This document shows, one piece after another, positions 44,731 to 54,779 of a stretch of DNA of 64,000 nucleotides. Source of the DNA: Dactylis glomerata (Eukaryota > Streptophyta > Magnoliopsida > Poales > Poaceae); the NCBI GenBank assembly GCA_007115705.1, contig QXEO01001819.1, positions 556,487-620,486 of the forward strand, read 5' to 3'. The notes below the pieces were generated by a model. It ran no database searches. It was given only the letters and a program-made list of their open reading frames with translations, and was not told where the DNA came from. Position numbers and translations under genes: made by a program. How positions within the stretch are numbered: the stretch's first letter is position 1; each line of letters begins with the position of its first letter.

Positions 44731-46200
44731 GTCACAAGTACCCTTCGAGTACTCTGTCCGGCACCTTTATCCATTTTTTCAAAAAACATTTTGTAAAACC
44801 AAAAACCAACATTGGGCTAAGTAACGGTCGTTCCAACCATCCATGACCGAGGACTCGACTATTCAATAGATTTACACTCTGCAGAGGTTGTACACTTTAC
44901 CCACAAGATTTGATAAATCCGCCGGGTTCCACCATAGACCGTCATACACTAGTATAGGGGGTTCAGATAATCGAACAAAATCTTCCATCTATCTACCTTA
45001 GTACGGGTGCCTACCCTATGGAGTCTACCTCCTCGGCACGCTCCGACAGTACCTCTTTTTCCTAGAGCGTAACTCTGGCGCCATCGCGGGAGAACCCAAG
45101 TGTCTTCCGGCGGCTCGGGATATGCCGTGATATGTGTTGACCCACATTTGGCATCAACCCGGATTCAGGGGTGTCGTGTGCCACTTTCCGGTCACCGTGA
45201 ACCCATATATAGTTATGAGGTTCCCCGCACTAAAGCAGATAAACTTCGGGCTAAGTCCCGTCCCATACCGGGGTAATGTGGTTGCACGGGTTAATTGTTC
45301 TGAGCAAACACTTAGTGATCACCAATGTCATTTTTGAAAACAAAACCTCCAACTCCTGGATCTTCATCCTCCTGATTTTTAAATCCAATTTTGGAAACTC
45401 ATCAGTGGAATATTTAACTATTCCAAGGTTTTCGAAGACATTTTTTTCAGAAACATTTTTTAGTGTTCCCAACCTAGAGTTTTCTTTTCTCCACTACAAG
45501 TTTGCCGAAGGCACTAATGTTAATCATCAAGCCACTACCTTAGGGGGGAAAGGGATATGTGTCAAATGGGGTGTCATCCCTAAAGATGATGATACACAAC
45601 TTGTGGAGCTAAGTCGTCAACCACTGCTATCTATGAACAATAGCAATGTAAAAACCATGCACTTGATAAACAATAGTAAAAACTTATGCAAGGAGTAATA
45701 TTAGGATTCAGAGATGCAACAAGGTAGATGGCTTGCCTTGAGTGGCATGTCCCTGGTCTTCCTCCTCCTGATACTCAAAGACACCCCCCTCCTCAGTGCT
45801 CTTGTGGTCGATCGAATCTATCATCGGTAACAATAACAACCATAAGCAAGCAAGCATACACAGAGCACACCATCATAACAGCAAGCAAACCACACACCTT
45901 AAGTCTCAAAAAATAAAAAAGTTTAGATTCTGAACAATATTCATACTTTTATTTATATAGCTTTTCATTTAAAAAGAAAAGGATTTCTATCAACAAGAAA
46001 GCCCTAGTTTGCCACAAACAACTTGGAGTTATCAAAACTTGGCCAAAACTCACAACCAACATACTAACAGGAAGGTATAATGTTTTTAAATCCAACAAAA
46101 TTGGATTCACTCTAAAAGAAGTCTCTTTACTATTGGTTTTGAGTTGGTGAAGGCACTTTTGCTTTACATCATTTGATTTCCTATTTTGCCCCTGTCAGAC
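44731..46200. mobile_element. Repeat X, second copy
   Basis: Diverged copy of the repeat at 11160-12043, 27785-28057 and 34784-35050, collinear with it but without elements B and C. It therefore serves as the empty-site reference for both insertions. Non-coding; ends undefined. Confidence 0.65.
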
Positions 46201-46306
46201 TAGGGATAATACAGTCCTTACCACTGCCCAGTTACCAGCCCACCCTAACGAAAAAAATCTCCCCCCGCCCCCAAGCGACGCCGCTAATAGCCCAAGCGCC
46301 TCCATC

Positions 46307-46633
46307 ATGACGCGGTCTCGGATCTCCGCCGCCGACTTCTCCTAGTCTGTCAAGAACGATTTGTGGCAGCAGGATCCGTACAAAGTGTCGTAGGAGCCCA
46401 ACAAAGGGGCACCTCAAGCGCAGCTGGGAGAGGAGGGATTGCCACCACATACGGCGAGTGCTGCGTGGACCACCATCCTCGTCGTGGTCACCTCCGTCTT
46501 GGCGAGTGCGATGTTGTCCCTCAACTCGGTCTTCAACCGCTCCTGCCCCATCGGCACCAAATGGTTCAATCTCTTCCCAGATCTCATCACCCCCACTCAC
46601 TCTACAACTTCTCTTCTCGGTTTGGATCAGTGA
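46307..46633 (+). pseudogene. Unknown gene fragment with two in-frame stops
   Basis: From ATG 46307 one frame runs 109 codons to TGA 46633, interrupted only by two TAG codons (46343-46345 and 46391-46393). The second half reads like a small membrane protein: a hydrophobic segment WTTILVVVTSVLASAML followed by NRSCPIGTKWFNLFPD. GC content is well above the flanks. It may be the first exon of a decayed gene; I do not recognise the family. It lies directly beside the Mutator-like element at 46655. Confidence 0.4.
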
Positions 46634-46644
46634 TTCTAATAACA

Positions 46645-47859
46645 GCGGATTTTCAAGTTGTTAGCATAAAACCACGACATTAAAGACTAAATTTCGAAAA
46701 ACCACGACTTTACGTTTGAATTGCAAAAAACCACGAGTTTCTTTGGGTCAAATTTCAGCCGATTAACAGCGATTCGATATGCGGGACCCACCTGTAAGAA
46801 TGACGTGGCAGCGGGCGGCTCGCTTCCGTCGATGGACGTTAACCGACGGGTGGGTAGTTAGCATAAAACCACGATATTGAAGGCGGAATTTTGAAAAACC
46901 ACGACTTCACGTTTTAATCACAAAAAACCACAACTTTTCGGGTAATTTTTTTCAATTCGCACTGATCGCGAGTTGGACGCGAATTGACACCGAATCTGAT
47001 AGTTGGGACCCACCTATAAGTGCTAAGCTGGTTCTATATGTGCTGACATGGACAGGAACCCACTTGTCAGTCCAATAAAAAATAAAAAATGGAAAAATGA
47101 AAAAAAGCAAGTCATCCCTAACCTCTACCCACCTGCTGGCCACCCTCACCGCCGGCACCCCGCCGCCGGCCACCACCTCCAGGGCGGCAGTCGCCCCGCG
47201 CCGCCCCGAGCTCGTCGCCGGCCGGCCAGGAATGGGGCAGGGGAGGAGATCCGTCGGAGATGGGGCAGGGGGAGGAGATCCGCTGGAGATGGGCAAGGGG
47301 AGGATAGCTGCCGGCCGGCAGGGGTGCTCGGAGGTGGAGGCGCGGTGGCTAGCCACAGGAAGAAGAAGACAACACCTGCTTTTTTATTTTGTTTATTGGG
47401 CTGACAATTGGGCCTTTGTCCAGCTCAGCACAAATAGATTTTTCTTTACCAGCTCAGCACTTACAGGTGGGTCCCACCTATCAGATTTGGTGTCAATTCG
47501 CGTCCAACTCGCGATCAGTGTGAATTGAAAAAAATTACCCAAAAAGTCGTGGTTTTTTGTGATTAAAACGTAAAGTCGTGGTTTTTTGAAATTTTGCCTT
47601 CAATGTCGTGGTTTTATGCTACCTCCCCACCCGTCGGTTAACGTCGTCGACGGAAGCGAGCCGCCCGCTGCCACGTCATTCTTACAGGTGGGTCCTGCTT
47701 GTCGGAATCGATGTTAATCAGCTGTAATTTGACAATCAGTGCATATTGCTAGCAATTTGCTAGAAACTCGTGGTTTTTTGCGATTCAAACGTAAAGTTGT
47801 GGTTTTTCAAAATTTAGCCTGCAATGTTGCGATTTTATGCTAACTACTCGCGGATTTTC
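46645..47859. mobile_element. Non-autonomous Mutator-like element with GC-rich core
   Basis: Element 46655-47849 (1195 bp) is bounded by identical 10-bp direct repeats GCGGATTTTC (46645-46654, 47850-47859). Long inverted arms (~430 bp each) begin with a variant of GAGTAGTTAGCATAAAACC. Inside each arm the terminal motif recurs about 200 bp in (TAGTTAGCATAAAACCACGA at ~46855), so each arm is made of two related units. The centre (about 47110-47380) is GC-rich and not palindromic, with GGGGAGGAGATCCG repeats. It encodes only short Pro/Ala-rich frames. No transposase. The core could be a captured gene fragment (Pack-MULE style). Confidence 0.88.
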
Positions 47860-48239
47860 CCTATGATTATTAGGAGTTCCAGATTTAGATTCTGCTCAGT
47901 AGGGAGATCGGCGGATGTTCTGGCAGGGAGTTTCTATAACGGCGCCGCAGATTTCTCCGTCCGTGCGGCGGCCGCTATCCCTTGCCCGCTGCCACCGTGG
48001 GAGCACGCGCAAAAGCCGCGAAACCCGTCGTGGCCCTCTAATCACGTTTCTATCGCCCGGCCGCAGACACGCACGTCCAGCCAGTACTCGCTCGTGTTAA
48101 TGACATGCAATGCCTGACACAACGCTGTACTTCTATAAAAAAAATGTGAACAACATCCTTGATTTCTGGTGCAGCAGCTCATCGTGGTCCCTCACCCCAC
48201 GTTGGGATGAAAAACATGCATATGCATGCCACGCTACGC
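47860..48239. other. Unassigned stretch
   Basis: A GC-rich patch at 47920-48080 is open on the plus strand for about 60-90 codons, but no protein family is recognisable. No element ends seen. Confidence 0.35.
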
Positions 48240-48336
48240 TACTCCCTCGAATTGGAATAACTGTTAAAGATTTTGTACAAATTTTACACTAAGTTAGTAC
48301 AAAATTATCAACATTTATTTCTAATCAGAGAGAGTA
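48240..48336. mobile_element. Stowaway-like MITE
   Basis: CTCCCTCGAATTGGAATAAC at 48242 pairs with the complement of TTATTTCTAATCAGAGAGAG ending 48334. TA on both sides (48240-48241, 48335-48336) is the Tc1/mariner-type duplication. Confidence 0.75.
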
Positions 48337-48499
48337 ATAGTAGTACTATAAACTTCCACTGCCCATGAGGCCACGAACACACCGTTTCTTGTTCTATTTC
48401 TACGCGACTATTTGCAAATATTTGCATCCCCATAATTTTTTACGAGTTATGCTCACAAACGTCATATTACAACTGATCATGTATGCAACAACCGGTTCT

Positions 48500-49470
48500 A
48501 CTAAAAATAACAACCAAGTTTTTTTTGAAGACTACCATGTTGCTTATAGACCATTAACATGTTTTCATGTTGGCTTTCAAAGCGATTTCTAGGTTTCCGT
48601 TGTGACTACCATGTTGTGCTTTCGTACAAATACTATACTATGGAGTATTACTTAGCGAAAGCTATTAGATTTTTCGAAAAAACTACCGGGTTCTCTGATA
48701 CAGTTGAGGCCATTTAACCTTAATTATTGGCTTTTATAAACTTTCAGGTTATTTTGTAATGACTACCAGGTTGTTTACAAGTGGCCACCAGTTTTTACAG
48801 AGCGATTACCATATTCGCTGTACTAGCTGATGTGTTCTAGGGTTCCCGATTTTTCGACCCAAGTCTCACATGCGATTGGCATAGCTGCTTGTGTGTTACT
48901 TGTAGAAGACATGACACTCGATCGTGCATAAGCAGTGGCTGTAGCTATTACGGCAATGGTCTCATCACTAGCTATCAGCTGGTGTTCTGTTACAACTATC
49001 AGATTTCTCTAATACAACTACCCTAATATTTGTCAAGAGCTAGAAGATTTTTTGAAATAACTACCAGATTCTCGATATGGTTGAGGTTATTGAACTGCAA
49101 CTACCAGGTTTTGTGAATCAACTGCCATGTTATCTATAAACAACTACCGGGGTGTTTACAAGCAGCTACCGGTTTTTACAGAGCGATTACCAGGTTCTCC
49201 GTACTAGCTATCGGGTGGTGTTTTGTTACAACTATGAGATTTCTCTAATACAACTACCCTATTATTTATCAAGGGCTACCATATTTTTTAAAATAAATAC
49301 CAGATTCTTCGATAATGTTGAGGTTATTGAACTGTAACTACCAGGTTTTGTTAATCAACTGCCAGGTTATGTACGAACAACTACCGGGTTGTTTACAAGC
49401 GGATACTAGTTTTTAAGGCAAATACCGAATTGTCTGATGCGGCTACCAGGTTATTCTAGTAACAAGTTTA
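48500..49470. repeat. Degenerate tandem repeats rich in CTACCAGGTT
   Basis: Many copies of CTACC(A/G)GGTT and related strings. A larger unit containing GTTTACAAG...TTTTTACAGAGCGATTACCA...GTACTAGCTAT starts near 48770, 49150 and (partly) 49385. The pattern resembles the sub-terminal repeats of CACTA transposons, but no CACTA terminus was seen. Confidence 0.6.
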
Positions 49471-49499
49471 TTAGAACAACTTTTCGAGAATACACCCCG

Positions 49500-50118
49500 G
49501 CAGGTGTATTAATCATATAGAAGAAGCAACGCCGAAGATCGGCAAGGTGCTACCGACAAGAGGCGGCAGCTCCTCCAGTTTTAGCAAGCCTACTCTCCTC
49601 CAATCCACGGCACCGGCTCTACAAAGCCAAACGAATCACTACGAAACAACCTAGCTAGTCTCCACCTACTATACTCCTCTCTAATCCTAGCCAAAATAAC
49701 TCCAACGTCAGGCCTCACACCATTGAAGACCACGTCATTGCGGTGCCGCCAAATGCACCAGAAGATGAGGATGATGGAGGTCCAGAGGTCACGCCGCGTC
49801 TCCTTCGGACAAGGTCGGGATGTCCACCAATGGATGAGCTCGGTGTCTGCCAAAGGAAGCCATGCCAGCTTATCCCACTGGTTAAGAGCCCACGTCCAGA
49901 CCTCGCGGGCAACCACGCATCCCAGAAGCAGATGCTGTAACGTCTCCGGTTCCTGGTCACAGAGTGGACACGCTGCAGGCCGAGGGAGCCGTCGTCTCTC
50001 TAGCCGATCAGCTGTCCAACAGCGGTCCCTAGACACGATCCACGCAAAGAACTTGCAGCCATACAGGGCCCTCGATCGCCAAACCTGCGACGCCGTAACT
50101 GCCAGCGTCCGATCAAAT
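49500..50118 (-). mobile_element. 5'-truncated LINE remnant (zf-RVT end of reverse transcriptase)
   Basis: The minus-strand frame running from about 50118 to 49590 has the zinc-binding C-terminal region that follows reverse transcriptase in plant L1-type LINEs. It contains CKFFAW, then ADRLERRRLPRPAACPLCDQ, ETLQHLLLGC and IWRHRNDVVFNG. An in-frame stop is not needed over this stretch; the stop is at 49590. The 3' tail to about 49500 is non-coding. Endonuclease and polymerase domains are absent, typical of 5' truncation on insertion. The 5' end abuts a degraded Stowaway. Confidence 0.8.
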
Positions 50119-50120
50119 AG

Positions 50121-50205
50121 CTACAATCTTTGTTCCAAAATATAAACCTTTTTAGTAATGCAAATTAACTGCTAAAAAGGATTACATTTTAGAATGGATG
50201 TAGTA
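50121..50205. mobile_element. Degraded Stowaway-like MITE
   Basis: CTACAATCTTTGTTCCAAAATATAAACC pattern at the left pairs imperfectly with the complement of ATTACATTTTAGAATGGATGTAG at the right, followed by TA. The left TA is displaced by one base. Confidence 0.5.
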
Positions 50206-51459
50206 CATGATTATTCGAAACAATTTTCAAATAATCACAAAAACCTACCGAGTTTATTTACTAAAATAATGACTCTCAGTTTGTTTGGTTTATTTTAGCC
50301 TTCTAATTAGTAGAACCTATCAAATTTTGAGTCTTTTTAATTATTAAAAATCAGAGCATGTATTGGCATCACTTTGTAGTAGTTTATACGGTGTGCCTAG
50401 GCCTAGCACTAGTACTTCGCAGCAACAGCCAACATGCACGACCGTAGCGTGTGTACTTTAGCATGTCTTAACTGCATGCAACATGCGCGAAAGTAGAGCT
50501 GGGCGCAGCGGCCACATCCCAAACCGGATCGAACGCAGCGAGCGCGCAAAAGGATGGTGCGTCACATGGGCAATAGTGACGTGACCGCGCGATGCCGTTC
50601 GATCAAGACGCGTGAATCTTGGCGTGCCGCCGCACGGTCGAGCGGAGTGTGCGGCGCCGCTCGTTATCTTTTTCCTTCTTTGAAACATGGCGGCGGCAAC
50701 AGCGGGGACCTGATCCACTCGTCCGTCATCTTCGCAGAGTCTCGCGCTCCACTGGCTGTAGGCCGCATCATCGACGACATGATCCACTCCTCCGTCCTAG
50801 CCGCCCTCATGGTGGAAGACAATCAGCACGAGAAGTAGCTCGAATGGTACTAAAGTTGAAGACCTCTACAGGTGTGGCTGCTGCGCTGCTCTGTGGCTTC
50901 CGGTCGAGCCCGTCCAAGTGCGGCGAAGTCTTCCTCTGCATGCTCGCTACCGGCGGTGCATGGCAGGATTGTATACTTACTGATTACTGAAGGCTGTTGC
51001 ATTGCCAGGTGCGGCCTCTGTTGCTGAAATAGTTTCCTGACTATGGTTCAGTCTGAATATTCAGACTTTTATTTTGGTGAGCTGACATACTTAATGGCAA
51101 GCATGGCATCAATATATTCGCATGGCGGCAGCCCATCCCTTTAGGTTGGCTTCAACTATGTCGTACAAGCACAACAATGGAGCTTAATGTGGTGTTGCAG
51201 GTACTCATGTGCACGTGAAAAGAAATGAATGCTTCGTGTGCTGACTAGATCAGGTAAGAGATAAAAATTAAGTACTGAATACTGAATCTGATAATACATC
51301 AGATTTAAAACTTTCATGGTTCAATTTTATGTAGTCTTGTTTTCCCCCTTAAACTTTTCACTTCACTCATATATCCCTATAAACTTTACTTGGCTTTAGA
51401 TGCATCTGCCAAGATGTTTAAGCTGATAAATATTGCGTTGGAAACCCCAATTGTTATAG
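50206..51459. other. Unassigned, part GC-rich
   Basis: 50480-50990 is GC-rich with short open frames in several phases and no family I recognise. 51000-51459 is AT-rich and ends in the acceptor of the thiolase exon. It may include an intron of that gene. Confidence 0.35.
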
Positions 51460-51613
51460 GTTGAGCTATTTGCCTCAGCACGTGATTGTCTTCTCCCAAT
51501 GGGCCTTACGTCTGAGAATGTTGCACAACGTTTTGGCATAACACGCGTGGAGCAAGATCAAGCTGCTGTAAGTTGCCCGATTGTCCTTTTTGTAACAAGC
51601 GTTTGACAGTGTA

Positions 51614-51645
51614 CTAGACGGGCCGGCGCGCTTCGCCGCGCCCGT
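51614..51645 (-). mobile_element. Helitron-like 3' terminus
   Basis: On the minus strand a GC hairpin with arms GACGGGCGCG and CGCGCCGGCCCGTC is followed directly by CTAG and then T. That is the hairpin-CTRR-T signature of a Helitron 3' end. The element body would extend to higher coordinates; its TC...5' end was not identified. Confidence 0.6.
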
Positions 51646-52050
51646 CTGATGTTCGTTTTTGCACCATTTTTTTTATGTGTTCTGCTAACCCTTATTTTAA
51701 TTGCTAATAAAAAAAAGAACAAATTAGCGTTTGCAAATCACGTAAAATTAATGTCTCGTTTTTCCTTTTTGTATAGCAAAAAGAAAGAAAAAGATCTTTT
51801 CCATTCTGCATTTATCAATCCTTTAATCTCCCTCGAGGATTGGTATTTTTCTTTTATGCATGTCTTCCGTTCGGTGTATCAGCGTGCAATTAAATTGGTC
51901 GGTGAGAGTGGTGCTCCGTGCGTATAGTGTGGTAGTATGCATGAAGTGCAGGTCGTATGGTAGTTCTGATGGAAATCGTGAGTGGCGACTGCCGTGCGTG
52001 CATGTGCCCTTTTTTTTCTTATATCTCTACTGGCGAAGTTCTCTTTGTTG

Positions 52051-52157
52051 TACTCCTTTTGACCCATATTACCTTTCGCAAATATAGATGTATCTAGACA
52101 CATTTTAGTGCTAGATACATCCGTATTTGTGAAAGGTAATATGGGTCGGAGGGAGTA
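52051..52157. mobile_element. Stowaway MITE
   Basis: Nearly perfect 103-bp palindrome (52053-52155) with ends CTCCTTTTGACCCATATTAC and its complement partner GTAATATGGGTCGGAGGGAG, flanked by TA on both sides. Confidence 0.85.
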
Positions 52158-52239
52158 TATAAATTTCACCGTGCAATTTTCCACGCTTCTGCACCAAAAC
52201 AACGATCATCAAATCCGAACGACAGATTGATGATAGGGT

Positions 52240-53830
52240 ACAAATTGTTAATGCCAGAGCGCACGACTACATCTGCCACTGCCGCGATGAGCGCTGCGTC
52301 CACGGTGAGCATTGGCACCGGAGCTGCCGCCTGCCGGCACGCGAGCGAACATTGGGCTCCGGCTGCACGGCAAGCCTCTGCTTACTCTGCCGAGGCTGCT
52401 CCATGTCCGGTCCGTGGACTCGTACGACAGCATCCACACGTTGCCGGAGAGCCTGTTGCTCCCTGCAATCTCCTGCAGCTCGGTCTCCCCACGGCCACGG
52501 ATGTCCCGCACCGACACGTACCTGTGCATGCTCGGCTCGTTCGGCTCGTCGCCCCCACAGGCCGCCGCGGCGTTGATGTTGACAGAGCCCTTGTCGTCCA
52601 CGCTCCGGCTAGGCTCGCAGGAGCGGCTCCCCGACGATGAGGAGTTGAGGTCGGCCACGGCGTCAACGATGGATTGCGCCTTGGAGACGCAGGCCGGTAG
52701 TGTGAATTATGGCGGTGTTCTGGGCGTGGCCGCCGCCGAGGTGTGGTTGTTCTGGATATGCTCGAGTAGATACTGGTTGGGCGTTGGGGTTCTGGTCGAA
52801 GTCACGGGACGCCCAACGCAACCGGCAGCCTGACCTCGGATGGGCGTTCTCGGCCACGATGCTCACCGTGCACGTCGCGGTGGTGGTCTTGGACGAAGGT
52901 GCTCTGGTCTCTGACGCCTTCGCCTTCTGAGAGCTCTGCTCGTTTGTACGCTCCGTGGTCTTCCTGGTCGCGGCGGCAACGGCAGTATCCGCTAGTTTCT
53001 GGTGTGCAATTTTGAAGATTGAGAGCGGCTAACATGATGATACATGTGCAATTGCAGAATAACGGGCGTTAATATTCGAAATCAGCTCAACCCTTACCTT
53101 GGTGCTGCTGCAGTTATTGTTGCGGAGGGAATTCTAATTCATCTAGACCATGGGGTTGTGCCGGAGCGGCGACTACTCGGCCTTCCTGGACAATCTCTAG
53201 CTAAGCGACGGTATTGGCGCCGCTGTCTTCTGCCCCCCTCCAGCGTTCTCATTCCCAGCTGCTGCCACCCTCGCACGCAAGCTCGAACGCAGAGACGCGC
53301 ACCTCTTCTCGAACCCGGCGTCCCGGCCGCGGCCGCTGGATCCTTCTCACCATCTTCCCCGGCTGCTGCATGGCACCCCTAGCTTGCGGAGGCCGCGCCC
53401 TTGCCACGCCGTCCGGGCGACCGGCTCGACCTCCGGCTGCCCCCGCCGGTCCTTTCCCGGCTCCTCGCCCGCTTCTTCTGCGGCAAGCCACGGAGAGGCG
53501 ACGGCCTCGACATGGGAACCCTCTCCAAGTCGCCCTCCTCATCTGCACCGCTCCTCTCCCGATCGAATTCGCAGCTCTCGCCCCGGTGTGTCTCTAGTGC
53601 CCTCCGCCGCCCGTCTCGCCCGACGCGGCCATCCCCATCCCGGACGAGCTCAGGCTGAGGCGCCCGCAGTGGATCAAGATGGCGTCCACCTTCTCCTTGG
53701 TGCAGCTCGACATGCGCATCAGCGCTGGCCCCTTCGCCGCCACCGGCCCCGCCTCCTCCACGGCCGCGGCCGGCTTAGCCTTCACGATCGCAGCCTCAGG
53801 CGCACTGCTTCTGTGATTATTGCCATTGAA
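52240..53830 (-). pseudogene. At1g65710-like (Ser/Arg-rich, uncharacterised plant family) pseudogene
   Basis: Minus strand. Successive pieces follow the order of a plant protein family of unknown function. First is an N-terminal SSCTKEKVDAILIHCGRLS block (about 53720-53660). Then a Ser/Arg-rich middle has CEFDRERSGADEEGD, RSRERTGG and RSSRSPGRR in a different frame (about 53580-53420). Fragments resembling AGNENAGGG and SRDFDQNPN follow. The C-terminal part reads FTLPACVSKAQSIVDAVADL, then MHRYVSVRDIRG and ESTDRTWSS (52700-52390). Between these the frame changes several times, and a TAA interrupts just before FTLPACVSK (about 52706-52708). The start of the protein is not recognisable. It lies inside the thiolase intron, in the opposite direction. 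Introns are not evident, so it may be a retrocopy or Helitron cargo. Confidence 0.7.
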
Positions 53831-54779
53831 TTTGTCGCTCCCCGAAAGAACAGGAAAGGAGATCCAAGCGACAAAACCAATCTCCACTTTTGAGAGTATC
53901 CGCAGGAAGAAGACCACAAGAAGAACCCCACCGCTCACAAGAAAACATACAGACAGCTCAGGAGCACAAAGCCACTGACAAAATTGGCCCACATGAAAAG
54001 GCCCCATGAGCCAGCGATGTCAAGCAGTTACCTTTGAATGGCAAAAGCAGCACGAATACGCGTAACTTGCTCAAAGGATCGATCAGCGATCGTGAAGTGG
54101 GCCGGCCCAACAATCAGGCTAAAGCGTGGCGTACAGTGCCCACAGTGCAGGTGGAAGCGCGCATCGCTGGCAGATGCAGTATGTGAAAGAGAACAGCTAT
54201 TTAAACCGGTGTCATTCTTTCTAAATAACCGAGGTGGGACTAAAAACCGGGACAACCTGCTGCACGCGGACGGAGGCATGCCTGCTGCGCTTAAATGCCT
54301 GCATGGATTGGAAACCTTTTGTCTCCATGCTGCGGGCCCCACGATTGGACTATGTTTGACTTTGCTAGCTAGATCGAAGGATCAATCAAGAACATTTTTT
54401 TAAACAGGATCAATCAAGAACATGACGCTGCTTTGGCTGATCGTTGGGCGTTGTTTTGACCATATACTACTAAATGAAATACGCGCACGCGCAACAATAA
54501 ATCATATTGAGCTGAACAAAAAACGTACTTGTGAAATTGTAAGTAACAAAAATGTTAGTATTGTTTTGGAATGAAAACTTTATAATCACGTGACATAGAA
54601 CGTGAGTCTTATCCGAACCACTTTTTTTTTTGGCGCCCCTGAAACAGGTTGCATCTACACTGGGAAAAAATAGACTAGATAGAACAAAATCATAACTATA
54701 TTTTCTACTAACAAAATCAACAGTATGTCATAACCACTTTGGGACAACTGAAGGTGGAACAAAAAAAATGTAGAATGCA
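53831..54779. other. Unassigned stretch within the thiolase intron
   Basis: 53830-54360 has mixed GC content without a recognisable protein. 54430 onward is AT-rich and grades into the tandem array. Confidence 0.4.

Noticed and set aside
52227..53893. GC-rich plus-strand frames of 100-170 codons
   Set aside because: The minus strand carries recognisable motifs in order; the plus-strand frames have none.
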